Shown one piece after another: positions 1 through 7,877 of a DNA stretch of 41,458 nt. The stretch spans positions 1 to 41,458 of the forward strand of contig CAMJNC010000005.1 of assembly GCA_946407195.1 (NCBI GenBank). The letters are read 5' to 3'. Below the pieces are notes generated by a model that made no database searches, was not told the DNA's origin, and saw only the letters and a program-made list of their open reading frames with translations. Position numbers and translations under genes: made by a program. Every line of letters begins with the position of its first letter. The stretch's first letter is position 1. This stretch comes from an uncultured Treponema sp. (GTDB taxonomy: Bacteria > Spirochaetota > Spirochaetia > Treponematales > Treponemataceae).

Positions 1-877
1 GATCCATCATTCTGTGAGCGAAGTAAAGGATTGCTCCACCCGGTGTTTCGTAAACACCACGGCTCTTCATACCAACAAAGCGGTTTTCGCAGATATCAAC
101 AAGACCAACACCGTTGCGTCCACCGATTACGTTGAGCTCGTTCAAGAGGTCGAGGGCGTTCATCTTTTTACCGTTGAGTCCAACAGGAATACCCTTTTCA
201 AAGTCGATTGTTACATATTCACCATCGTTTGGAGCTTCCTCTGGAACAGTTGTATTTTTAAGCATGTGCTTGTAGTTAGGTTCATTTTCTGTCTTCTCGA
301 GTTCGAGCCCTTCGTGGCTGAGATGCCAGATGTTCTCGTCGCGTGAGTAAGACTGATCTTTTTTCATTGGAACTTCGAGACCGCGGTCTTCGAGATATTT
401 GATTTCAGCTTCGCGGCTGTCCATATTCCATTTGTCATCGCGCCATGCAGCGATTACCTTGATATCTGGAGCAAAAGCTTTAATAGCAAACTCAAAGCGA
501 ACCTGGTCGTTTCCCTTACCTGTTGCACCGTGACAAATTGCAACTGCTTTTTCCTGACGTGCATATTCTACAAGGATTTTTCCGATAAGAGGACGTGCAG
601 TTGAAGTACCAAGAAGATATTCATCTTCATAAACTGCATTTGCCTTGAGTGCAGGCCAGATGTATTCTTCGATATATTCCTGACGTGCGTCTACAACATA
701 ACATGCACTTGCACCTGTTTTGAGTGCGCGAGATTTGATTGCTTCCCAATCGTCTCCCTGTCCTACATCGATACAAACTGCAATTACATCGTAATCATAG
801 TTTTCCTTAAGCCATGGAATGATTACAGTAGTATCAAGTCCACCTGAATAAGCAAGAACAACCTTATCTTTTGCCAT
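1..877 (-). CDS. argG: Argininosuccinate synthase, N-terminal part (runs off the window)
   Basis: Ligates citrulline and aspartate using ATP to give argininosuccinate, the penultimate step of cytoplasmic arginine synthesis. The reading frame, absent from the track because it has no stop inside the window, starts [24 protein letters not shown] is the N-type ATP pyrophosphatase P-loop. Further on it carries [15 protein letters not shown] and [11 protein letters not shown], both characteristic of the family. About 292 of roughly 400 residues are present, so the C-terminal end lies left of base 1. The ATG is preceded by GGAGAT at good spacing. It follows the unknown gene ending at 965 on the same strand by 87 bp, a gap holding its own promoter and half-site array. 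Identification is near certain. Confidence 0.97.
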   Translation of the reverse strand, partial: MAKDKVVLAYSGGLDTTVIIPWLKENYDYDVIAVCIDVGQGDDWEAIKSRALKTGASACYVVDARQEYIEEYIWPALKANAVYEDEYLLGTSTARPLIGKILVEYARQEKAVAICHGATGKGNDQVRFEFAIKAFAPDIKVIAAWRDDKWNMDSREAEIKYLEDRGLEVPMKKDQSYSRDENIWHLSHEGLELEKTENEPNYKHMLKNTTVPEEAPNDGEYVTIDFEKGIPVGLNGKKMNALDLLNELNVIGGRNGVGLVDICENRFVGMKSRGVYETPGGAILYFAHRMMD

Positions 878-890
878 AAATATCTCCTGT

Positions 891-907
891 GCCACATTTT
901 TTGTGGC
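891..907 (-). other. Small hairpin in the argG leader
   Basis: GCCACA and TGTGGC form a 6-bp perfect stem with a 5-nt A-rich loop (as read on minus), ending a few bases upstream of the argG Shine-Dalgarno. There is no T-tract after it, so it is not a terminator. It could stabilise the 5' end of the mRNA or affect ribosome loading. Function is unknown. Confidence 0.5.
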
Positions 908-913
908 TATTTT

Positions 914-959
914 TGCATAAATATACAGAAAATATACAAGTTTATGCAAAAATATGCAA
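914..959 (-). promoter_or_regulatory. argG promoter with helically phased TATRCA half-sites
   Basis: On the plus strand TATACA, TATACA, TATGCA and TATGCA start at 922, 933, 943 and 953, spacing of 11, 10 and 10 bp, and an inverted TGCATA starts at 914. The segment TGCATAAATATACA is itself a near-palindrome resembling an ARG box. A promoter fits the same DNA: minus-strand TTGCAT (954-959), 17 bp, TATATT (931-936). Repression by an ArgR-type hexamer is the obvious hypothesis given the gene, but the boxes are not the classical TGAAT type, so this is inference. Confidence 0.5.
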
Positions 960-964
960 GAGAT

Positions 965-1564
965 TTATGAAATTGAGCTGATTTTTTGTATAAAATCTGA
1001 ATCTGTGAGGGTAAGTTTTGTATTATTTACAGAAAATTCAAGTGTAAAAGTGCCGTCGCCGTCTGCAGATGGCTCCAGCTTCCAGCTCTTATTTTGTGGA
1101 ATATGAGCTGTTGCATATGCTTTTATAAATTCAAAGGCAAGCTTCTGGCGGCGTTCTGAACGCGATTTGTTTTCAAGAGACTGCTCAAGCTCCTTAAGAT
1201 AGTCCGGGAGCTTTTGCAAGAACTCGTCTATTTCCGGTAACGGATTATAAGGAAACTTTGCATCGCAGATTTTAATGAATTCTGGTCCGCACTTTTGCAT
1301 CATGCTTGCCTTTATGGAATTCTGAATAAAAAGCCTGAGTTTAATTGTAGCTGTAAGACTAACTTCAAAGGTACAGTAGGATGGAAAGTATTCTGTAGAA
1401 ATTTTAGCGTCTGGATGTGAAGCTGTAAAAGCTTCGAACTGTTCGCGGCACTCTGCCATACGTAGTGGAGATGCATTTGTACGAACCATATTTTTATGCT
1501 GAAGGTGTACAAAAAGCTCTTTCCAGAAATCAGCTTCATTGTCTACGTATTTTTGTGCCGCCAT
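965..1564 (-). CDS. Unknown cytoplasmic protein, last gene of the redox/LytTR operon
   Basis: I do not recognise this 199-residue protein. It has no signal peptide or membrane segment and is charged and mostly helical in its middle (ELEQSLENKSRSERRQKLAFEF), with beta-rich ends. The track starts at a GTG, but the ATG one codon later lies 6 nt after GGAG and is preferred. The Shine-Dalgarno overlaps the stop of the DUF3021 gene, so the two are translationally close and almost surely cotranscribed. Its role is presumably tied to the LytTR/DUF3021 pair, but nothing in the sequence says how. Confidence 0.75.
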   Translation of the reverse strand: MAAQKYVDNEADFWKELFVHLQHKNMVRTNASPLRMAECREQFEAFTASHPDAKISTEYFPSYCTFEVSLTATIKLRLFIQNSIKASMMQKCGPEFIKICDAKFPYNPLPEIDEFLQKLPDYLKELEQSLENKSRSERRQKLAFEFIKAYATAHIPQNKSWKLEPSADGDGTFTLEFSVNNTKLTLTDSDFIQKISSIS

Positions 1565-1567
1565 CAC

Positions 1568-2023
1568 CTACTCCTCAGCCTTATGATTTTTTCGGTCCTG
1601 TAATTTCTGATTAATCTTTTTTGCCTGATTAAAATCAAACATATAAACAAGAATATAAACAGCAAAGAAAACCAGGAGGAACATGCCCTCCATTATAAGA
1701 ACAGATTTAAGGTTTGTTGAAAACCAGTAAAGCTTTAAACCTATTCCAAGCACAAGGGCATTAATCAAAAGAAAATATAAAATCCAGAAAATATTGAGCT
1801 GGAGTCTTGAAGATTTTTCCAGAGTATAAAAAAAGCCGAACAATAAGCCGGAAATAACACCTATAGCCAGTACACCCCAGATGTCGGAAATAGACCAGTG
1901 CTGAGCTTTGTTACCAGCAAGCAGTGGAATAATTGTTGCAAATATAAAAATAATTGTTACAACACGTGTACATATATTTATCATTACAGAAAACATATTG
2001 TCCTTTTCTTCGTAGTTTTTCAT
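1568..2023 (-). CDS. DUF3021-like four-helix membrane protein
   Basis: This is a 151-residue integral membrane protein with four hydrophobic segments (about residues 13-35, 45-65, 75-97 and 108-130) and a short basic cytoplasmic tail (KKINQKLQDRKNHK). Size, topology and position directly after a LytTR gene match DUF3021 proteins, which are typically paired with single-domain LytTR regulators and are thought to modulate them from the membrane. The start overlaps the LytTR stop as ATGA, implying coupled translation. An inner start at MFSVMINIC is possible. The family call rests on context and topology, not on a profile match. Confidence 0.75.
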   Translation of the reverse strand: MKNYEEKDNMFSVMINICTRVVTIIFIFATIIPLLAGNKAQHWSISDIWGVLAIGVISGLLFGFFYTLEKSSRLQLNIFWILYFLLINALVLGIGLKLYWFSTNLKSVLIMEGMFLLVFFAVYILVYMFDFNQAKKINQKLQDRKNHKAEE

Positions 2024-2457
2024 AAGCCAAGTAACTCCTTTAAGGTATTAAGATAATTTCTTGAAATTACAACCTTGTATCCGTTCTGTAAAACAGCTTC
2101 AAAACGGCCTCCGAAAACTGGCAGCAGACTGTCAATTTTATCTACATTTACAATAACAGCCTTGCTTGCACGGAAAAAAGTATCAGATGGAAGTTCATTT
2201 TCGAGCTGATATAAGCGTGATTTAGTTTCATAAACCTCGTTCTTAGTGTAGGCAAAAACATTATCATCAACAGATTCAAAATAAAGAATATCGCGGGGGT
2301 CTACAAAAACAATTTTAGAATCCTTGTAAAAGTTCATTTTGCCTTTACCGGTCTTAAACTGATTTATAAGCTTTGTAAGACTTTCATCCAGATAATCGCA
2401 TTTTACGATTATCTCATCTTCCTCTCCTGCCTGTTTTTCAAGTATAGTAATTTTCAT
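2020..2457 (-). CDS. LytTR-family DNA-binding regulator without receiver domain
   Basis: A transcriptional regulator of 145 residues. The first ~45 residues are a short lead-in, and residues ~45-143 form a LytTR DNA-binding domain: VDPRDILYFESVDDNVFAYT, then FFRASKAVIVNVDKID and a final KVVISRNYLNTLKELLG, which is the usual LytTR ending. There is no phospho-acceptor domain, so it is the stand-alone LytTR type partnered with DUF3021. GAGGA precedes the ATG. It sits in the middle of an operon with membrane redox proteins and probably autoregulates that operon. The target sites are not identified. Confidence 0.9.
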   Translation of the reverse strand: MKITILEKQAGEEDEIIVKCDYLDESLTKLINQFKTGKGKMNFYKDSKIVFVDPRDILYFESVDDNVFAYTKNEVYETKSRLYQLENELPSDTFFRASKAVIVNVDKIDSLLPVFGGRFEAVLQNGYKVVISRNYLNTLKELLGL

Positions 2458-2471
2458 TAAGTCCTCTTAAT

Positions 2472-3572
2472 TTATTTTACCATTTTTTTTGCTTCTTGTA
2501 AGGCTAAAAATGCCTGAGATTCTTTTCCGCAATTGTTATAGCATTCATAAGCCATGACATAGCAATAGGCTTTCAAGGTTGGATCATCAGTAAGAGAAAC
2601 AATTTTCATAAAGTCCTCTGCTCCACTTTCTGCCTTACCGAAAACCTGATCTGGTACAGAGGCACTTACTGCGGCACGATTCATCAGTACATCAATTTCT
2701 CCGTCTTTTCCATTTGCAAGCTGTACGGCTTTATCAAGATAAGTATAAGCCTCGTTTACCAGAGCAAGAGCCTTCATAACACCTGCCTGTCCACCTTTAG
2801 CTGCAATGCAGGAACCATAATAGGCAAGGCTGATATAATCGTCCGGATTTTCCTGAATCTTTGACTTGTATAATGCAAGATTTGTTTCCAGATCTCCAGA
2901 CACATTGGAAATCATCCCCTTTTTATAATAAAGCTCCTTTATCTTTTGAACGTAGGCTTCAGTTTCTTTTTTGTTATCTTTATTTTTTAATTCAACTTTC
3001 ATGTCAACTTCACGCGGTGCGATTTTTGATAATTCATCAGAGAAAGCACCAGATACAACATAATGATATGATTTTGAAGCTCCAAGTATCTTTAAAAGCT
3101 CTTTATTTTTTAATGGAATGCGCAGCTTTAAGAGCTTTCCATCATTCAAAAAGCAGTTTTCTGTTTCACATAAAAGTTCATCTTTACTGTTATAAACAGC
3201 TCCCTTTTCTCCATTAATCAAGAGCTTATAATTCCATGATTTTTTTTCTGTATTATCAAGTGCAATAAAAATCATGATTTTTCTTTCTATAAGCGGATTG
3301 TTTTTGAATTCAAAATCCACCTGCCAGTAATCAGCATTTGCCTGCCATCTTGCATTTGTAACAGGCTGATGAATTGTATAACGAACAATTCCCTCCCCAT
3401 CATCTCCATTAAAATCAACAAAGTCTCCTGCCACAATTCCTCCTGTATACGAATAGTCTACATGAAGAAAAGAGCCTAAAAAGTTTTCCATAGTTGAAGA
3501 GTTTATAAAAAACAAAGTGATTCCAAAAAAACAGCCAATAGCAATAATTAAAGTTCTAATTTTATAAATCAT
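2472..3572 (-). CDS. Membrane-anchored protein with beta-rich ectodomain and TPR-like C-terminus
   Basis: An N-terminal hydrophobic segment (about residues 5-24) without a clear cleavage site or lipobox suggests an anchored extracytoplasmic protein. Residues ~40-190 are beta-rich (YWQVDFEFKNNPLIERKIMIF) and resemble DOMON or carbohydrate/heme-binding sandwiches. From ~215 onward the sequence is helical with TPR character (NPDDYISLAYYGSCIAAKGG, AYCYVMAYECYNNCGKESQAF). The start overlaps the polyferredoxin stop, so it is tightly coupled to that gene. I infer it presents or scaffolds a partner of the polyferredoxin outside the membrane. Exact family unknown; heme or ligand binding is only a possibility. 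Confidence 0.65.
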   Translation of the reverse strand: MIYKIRTLIIAIGCFFGITLFFINSSTMENFLGSFLHVDYSYTGGIVAGDFVDFNGDDGEGIVRYTIHQPVTNARWQANADYWQVDFEFKNNPLIERKIMIFIALDNTEKKSWNYKLLINGEKGAVYNSKDELLCETENCFLNDGKLLKLRIPLKNKELLKILGASKSYHYVVSGAFSDELSKIAPREVDMKVELKNKDNKKETEAYVQKIKELYYKKGMISNVSGDLETNLALYKSKIQENPDDYISLAYYGSCIAAKGGQAGVMKALALVNEAYTYLDKAVQLANGKDGEIDVLMNRAAVSASVPDQVFGKAESGAEDFMKIVSLTDDPTLKAYCYVMAYECYNNCGKESQAFLALQEAKKMVK

Positions 3573-4738
3573 TTTACAAACACTCCTATAATCATATTGA
3601 TTGTCTTAATCATAAAGCCCGAAGACATAATTACAGCAAAGCTGAAGGCTGCAAAACGGAACAAAGTACCCGGTGAAAAAAGGTCCTTAAAAACAGGATT
3701 ACTGAAGGATTTTTTACCACAGCCGCAGCCACTCTTTTTCTGTGTAAAGCGGAACTCATAAGAAATTGCTTTCTGTGGACAAGCCTTAATACATTCACCG
3801 CATTTTGCACAGGTAATTTCCGGACGACCTTTCTTTTCCTGAATCGTTTTGATATCAATTGCATTGAAAGGACATGCTGAAGCACACTTCATACAGCCGA
3901 CACATTTTTCAGAATCAATTTTCATCTGGAAAATACTAAAGCGGTCTGTAAGTGAAGCAAAGGCACCAAATGGACAAAGTGTACTACACTGCATTCTTTT
4001 TTTAGTAAGGATTGGAAGAAGAACAACAAGTCCAAGGAATAATCCTACAAAAAGGATTGTCGCTATAAGGCTTGGAATTGAATTTACAGGACTATATTCA
4101 GTTACAAGCTTAAACGGACAGAACCATTCACAGTAAATACAGGCAAGCTCACAAAGGGATGCAAGAATAATAAAGAAGAAGAATCCAAACTGGAACTCAC
4201 GAATTTCTTTATTTTTTGCAAGAACCTTAATCCGAGGCTTTTTAGAAACATGACGGAAGCCTTCTTCCCAACCCCCATAAAAACAAATCCAGCTGCACCA
4301 GCCGCGGCCGACAGTAAGCGTACAGATAAGCCAGATTAAAAGCATACTTGCTACAGCAGCATAATGTCCCGAGATTCTTGCAGGGAAAATAATTGACTTT
4401 GTAATTAAAAGCGGAGTCAAAACCTGAGGAATAGCAATGTGACAGAATGGCAGTTCTGCATTACTCATAGCACTGCTTGTAATTGCCATGCTTCCACGTT
4501 CTGCAATTAAATCTGCAATGAATGCAGCACAAAAGCCGACAGCAAAAACACTCTGAAATATTCTGCGGTAAATTACACCGTTTCCATCTGATTTTTTTTC
4601 TGCAAAGGTCATTCGTACAAAAATAAAAATCAGAAAGGCTGCATAAATCAGACTTGCAATGGAAAAATTATTCATAAGTACAACAAAGAACAAAATTAAA
4701 AAGCTCATTAAAAAACTAAGTATCAAACTTGAAATCAT
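3569..4738 (-). CDS. FixG/NapH-like membrane polyferredoxin
   Basis: A 389-residue membrane iron-sulfur protein. About five hydrophobic helices precede and one follows two ferredoxin-type 4Fe-4S motifs, CVGCMKCASACPFNAID and CAKCGECIKACPQKAIS. The membrane part has further Cys pairs (GRGWCSWICFYGG, IYCEWFCPFK, CSTLCPFGAF) typical of the NapH/NosR/CcoG superfamily. After the ferredoxin domain there is an unusual CGCGKKSF. Such proteins pass electrons across or along the membrane. Its neighbours, a DsbD/TauE-like protein upstream and an anchored ectodomain protein downstream, suggest electron export to a periplasmic acceptor. The GAGGT Shine-Dalgarno supports the start. The substrate is unknown. 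Confidence 0.85.
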   Translation of the reverse strand: MISSLILSFLMSFLILFFVVLMNNFSIASLIYAAFLIFIFVRMTFAEKKSDGNGVIYRRIFQSVFAVGFCAAFIADLIAERGSMAITSSAMSNAELPFCHIAIPQVLTPLLITKSIIFPARISGHYAAVASMLLIWLICTLTVGRGWCSWICFYGGWEEGFRHVSKKPRIKVLAKNKEIREFQFGFFFFIILASLCELACIYCEWFCPFKLVTEYSPVNSIPSLIATILFVGLFLGLVVLLPILTKKRMQCSTLCPFGAFASLTDRFSIFQMKIDSEKCVGCMKCASACPFNAIDIKTIQEKKGRPEITCAKCGECIKACPQKAISYEFRFTQKKSGCGCGKKSFSNPVFKDLFSPGTLFRFAAFSFAVIMSSGFMIKTINMIIGVFVK

Positions 4739-4757
4739 AATTACCTCACTATCAGAC

Positions 4758-5399
4758 CTAGCCGAAAATCAGCGGAATAAGACCTGTAAAAAACAGAAAA
4801 TAAATACCAATACAAAACTGTGTAATTCTGGAAACAGTACGCAATGCACTTATTCTCTTTGTCAAAAAAGGAATTCCCAGAAGCGGAATAAAGAAAGGTA
4901 AGGTACCGATATAGAAAAATACAAAATAGAAAAGTCCCGGGATTCCATTACCGCCGAAAATTGAACGGAGCATTGCGGTCCAAAGCGGCGGACAAATATG
5001 AAGTCCTACAGCAAGCCCCGATACAACAGCAGTTACCCAGTCGTTTCCAAGCTTACGGAGCTTTGGACATTTACAGCCGTTACTGCAGCCCCATGGAAAA
5101 CGAAGACCAAAGGAATTAATCAGCAGGATAAGGCCGGAAAAAATATATGCGAATACCGAAAGCTTTCTGGCAAAGGCCGGATCCATATATTCGTTTACAA
5201 GAAATCCCAAAGCAGCAAAAACTGCTCCAAGAATAAAATAAGTTACAAGACGGCCGGCAAGAAAAGCACCTATAAGTCCTGCATTTCTTTTATATCCCGG
5301 CTTATCTGAACCGCACAGAAACGGAATAAGAACCGGTCCGCAGTACATTGAACAGTAAGTCCCAGTAGACATTCCAAGTGAAATTGCTTCCAACAACAT
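4758..5399 (-). CDS. DsbD/CcdA-like (TauE/SafE-type) membrane protein
   Basis: A 213-residue polytopic membrane protein with about six helices. The N-terminal STGTYCSMYCGPVLIPFL and the internal VGLHICPPLW carry the paired Cys and CP motifs of the COG2836 / cytochrome-c-biogenesis transmembrane (DsbD_2) group. Proteobacterial members often lie next to ccoG, so pairing with the FixG-like polyferredoxin just downstream (19-bp gap) is consistent with a shared thiol/metal redox job. A second CxxxxxCKCP-type cluster (WGCSNGCKCP) lies mid-protein. It is the first gene of the operon, with AGGAG before the ATG. That AGGAG is one arm of the dyad at 5405-5455. Transported electron or metal is unresolved. 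Confidence 0.8.
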   Translation of the reverse strand: MLLEAISLGMSTGTYCSMYCGPVLIPFLCGSDKPGYKRNAGLIGAFLAGRLVTYFILGAVFAALGFLVNEYMDPAFARKLSVFAYIFSGLILLINSFGLRFPWGCSNGCKCPKLRKLGNDWVTAVVSGLAVGLHICPPLWTAMLRSIFGGNGIPGLFYFVFFYIGTLPFFIPLLGIPFLTKRISALRTVSRITQFCIGIYFLFFTGLIPLIFG

Positions 5400-5404
5400 A
5401 ATTT

Positions 5405-5459
5405 CTCCTTACATTTCATGGTATGCATTGATAATAAAATGGAATGTATAAGGAGTAAA
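5405..5459 (-). promoter_or_regulatory. Long dyad overlapping promoter and Shine-Dalgarno of the redox/LytTR operon
   Basis: On the minus strand CTCCTTATACATTCCAT pairs with ATGAAATGTAAGGAG: 14 bp with one 2-nt bulge and one mismatch around a ~20-nt loop. The downstream arm contains the AAGGAG of the first gene. A promoter also fits: TTTACT (5454-5459), 17 bp, TATTAT (5431-5436), placing the -10 in the loop. If transcription starts there, the dyad acts as DNA (an operator). If the mRNA comes from upstream, the Shine-Dalgarno would be base-paired. Confidence 0.55.
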
Positions 5460-5507
5460 TCGGGTTTTGGGTAAGTTACTTTTTTGAGGTGGTAAGATGA
5501 TGTTTTT

Positions 5508-6800
5508 TTAAGGTAAAAATGTTGCCCAGTTGCCGGGTAAACCCTGAATCCACCAGCGAGATTTCTCATATGTAAGGCGGGAGTCTAAAATCCAGAGAAT
5601 CGAAGCCGGACCACTATTATTTCCGTTTAATTTTGGAACCTCGCCTTCACCGTCGGTAAATATTATCATTCCTGAATATTTATTTTTATTTTCAAGAAAG
5701 AAATCTATAGGCGGCTGAAAGCTTGTTCCACCGCGGCCGGTTATTTCACTCAGTTTCAAATTTTTTGTAAATTTAACCGGCTTTGTATTTTTAAGATTTA
5801 CATCAAAAAAGATTAAATCAATATTTTCAATTATGCGTAAAAAGAAAAAGTTTTTTATTGCATGATAAAAACGTGCAAAGCTTTCGTCAGTTATTGAGCC
5901 GCTTACGTCCACGGCAATTAAAATGTCGGCCTTTCTTTCGTAGCGGCTCCCCATTGCAGAAAAACCGTAACGGCGGCTGGGTTTCATTCGTGTGAGACGG
6001 CGGTTTACACTTACAATATTTGCACGGAATCTTGTAAGTGCACGACGGTAATCAAATGAAAAATCAACATCGCCCTCAAGTGTCCGCTGCAGATTTCCCC
6101 CAGTTTCTCCCCAGCCTTCTTCTATTTCTGCTTTTTTGATTTTATCATTAATCTGATTCTGAGCGTTTTCATCTTCCTGCCAGAGTTCGGAACTTTCGGT
6201 AATTGCCGCCAGGTCATAATCAGAAAGAGCCCCTGCTCCGCTCGCTTCTCCGCCGCCCGCAGAGGTTTCCCGAATCAAAAATAAAAGTTTTTTATACCAC
6301 TGTTCAAAGGTCAGGTCATCTACAGTTTTAAGAAGCCCTGTATTACGGTCTACCTGTAGATTCCTCTGAAAAAAACGAAGCTCTTCTGTATCTGCCCAGC
6401 GTTTACCAAGCGGGAAATCCAGTGTAGAAAAACGCCATGCCTGACTTTTAAGGTACACTACTCCCGCAGTTTCAATTCCGCTTGGTGGAGTAAAATATTT
6501 TGAAAGAATTACATCGCTGGCAAGCTGAAGTGCCGTTGGATTTGCCTTATACGGCTGACGGGCATACGGATGCTTCAAAAGAATTCTGTAGGTTTCTATT
6601 TTCAAATAGTCTGTAAGCTCTGTTTCAGAAAGCTCATTTGTAAGCAGTTCAGAGAACTCAATGCAGTGCCGTCCGGTCCGCATAGGAACAGTAAGAGAAT
6701 CATTTAAAACCAGATTATGAGTAGTAATGACAGAGAATAATAGAGGCTCGGTTATAAACCAGTTTTTAATGACAGCCTTAAGCCTGTTTTCGGAAGTCAT
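5508..6800 (-). CDS. DUF2201/VWA-domain protein, partner of the MoxR ATPase
   Basis: A 430-residue cytoplasmic protein of the COG3864 type. The C-terminal ~140 residues are a von Willebrand A domain with an intact MIDAS: DVSGS, then GRGGTSF and FTDGEG. The N-terminal half matches the DUF2201 putative-metallopeptidase region, but where HExxH would be expected it reads IETYRILLKH, so zinc catalysis is unlikely. A low-complexity Gly/Ala/Ser linker (AGGGEASGAG) and an acidic stretch separate the halves. It starts 6 bp after the MoxR stop and is translated with it. MoxR-VWA pairs act as metal-dependent chaperones that activate or remodel client complexes; the client here is unknown. Confidence 0.88.
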   Translation of the reverse strand: MTSENRLKAVIKNWFITEPLLFSVITTHNLVLNDSLTVPMRTGRHCIEFSELLTNELSETELTDYLKIETYRILLKHPYARQPYKANPTALQLASDVILSKYFTPPSGIETAGVVYLKSQAWRFSTLDFPLGKRWADTEELRFFQRNLQVDRNTGLLKTVDDLTFEQWYKKLLFLIRETSAGGGEASGAGALSDYDLAAITESSELWQEDENAQNQINDKIKKAEIEEGWGETGGNLQRTLEGDVDFSFDYRRALTRFRANIVSVNRRLTRMKPSRRYGFSAMGSRYERKADILIAVDVSGSITDESFARFYHAIKNFFFLRIIENIDLIFFDVNLKNTKPVKFTKNLKLSEITGRGGTSFQPPIDFFLENKNKYSGMIIFTDGEGEVPKLNGNNSGPASILWILDSRLTYEKSRWWIQGLPGNWATFLP

Positions 6801-6806
6801 ATGAAC

Positions 6807-7865
6807 CTACAGACTGTCACTTAAGTCCAGAAGCTTTTTATAAAGCTCAGGTGCCTTTTCAACAATATAGTTTAAGGCAGCCGGATATCTTTCTGCAGAA
6901 ACAAGGCTTGCAAAATGAGCCTGGAGTTCTTTTTTGTTGTTGTCAGTAAACCATTCAAAATAAGAAACAAGATTTTTTGCAACTTCAGCTCCGGCTGTAG
7001 AACTGTTTTTTTCAAGCCATCTGTAAACTGCTTCATTCAACTGTGTAAAATCTGTAAAGCCCAGGTCAGAAAGCAGCTCCTGATTTTTAGAAAAATCACC
7101 CTCAAGAATTTTTGCAACGGTTGGTACCCTGTTAGAATTTACAAACTCAAAAAAAATAGCAGCAGCTTTGTCGCCGATTATTCCAGAAACCATAGGCTGA
7201 TGCAATTCTCCAAGTTCTGTAAAGCTTTCTATAATTTTTGAAAGGCGCTCCCAGCTTCGACGGTCTGGAGAACGTTCAAGATTTTCCTGAGAATAGTTTT
7301 CATCTCCATCCAAAAGCTCCGGATTTTCCTCAATAAATGAAATGATTCTTGAATCTATTCTGGTAGCTCTTGCCCAGTTTATCCAGTCTTCTACACTTGG
7401 AGCAAATTCGTAAATATTAAAACGGCTTACGAGTGCCGGGTCCAGATCTGTAAGCTGATATTCACTTCCGCCGTTTACGGCACTTATAATCCTGCTGCCT
7501 TCCGGAAGGCTTTTTCCTGCAAGCTTACGGTTTAAGGTTAAATCCATAACCGTCTGCAAAACCTCAGGGCGTGCTCTGTTTAATTCATCCAGAAAAAGAA
7601 CTACAGGTTTTCCATCTGTAGGAAACCAGTATGGAAGCATAAACTCTGTACGACCGGTTGCTTCGTCTAAATGCGGAAGACCAATCAAATCTCCAGGGTC
7701 ACTCATCTGACCAAGAAAAAGAGTTACAACTTTTTCGCCTCTCTCTTCAAAGAAGGCTTCGAGAATACGAGATTTACCAATTCCATGTCGGCCCACAAGC
7801 ATAATATTTTGTGAAGCCGGCGTATTTTCCAGAATAAACTTAAGTTGAGCAGAATCAATTTTCAT
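6807..7865 (-). CDS. MoxR-family AAA+ ATPase
   Basis: A 352-residue AAA+ ATPase. Walker A is GRHGIGKS near residue 25 and Walker B is VLFLDELNRA near 90; an arginine-finger region (DPALVSRFNIYEF) and an atypical C-terminal lid follow. It lacks membrane segments. Together with the VWA gene 6 bp downstream it forms the standard MoxR-VWA chaperone pair. No clear Shine-Dalgarno precedes the ATG; the gene starts 12 bp after the secreted-protein gene and is probably translated as part of the same message. Confidence 0.9.
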   Translation of the reverse strand: MKIDSAQLKFILENTPASQNIMLVGRHGIGKSRILEAFFEERGEKVVTLFLGQMSDPGDLIGLPHLDEATGRTEFMLPYWFPTDGKPVVLFLDELNRARPEVLQTVMDLTLNRKLAGKSLPEGSRIISAVNGGSEYQLTDLDPALVSRFNIYEFAPSVEDWINWARATRIDSRIISFIEENPELLDGDENYSQENLERSPDRRSWERLSKIIESFTELGELHQPMVSGIIGDKAAAIFFEFVNSNRVPTVAKILEGDFSKNQELLSDLGFTDFTQLNEAVYRWLEKNSSTAGAEVAKNLVSYFEWFTDNNKKELQAHFASLVSAERYPAALNYIVEKAPELYKKLLDLSDSL

Positions 7866-7877
7866 AATGAAAAAAGT

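Noticed and set aside
14-346. 110-residue plus-strand ORF
   Set aside because: It is the antisense shadow of argG, which is open and recognisable on the minus strand.
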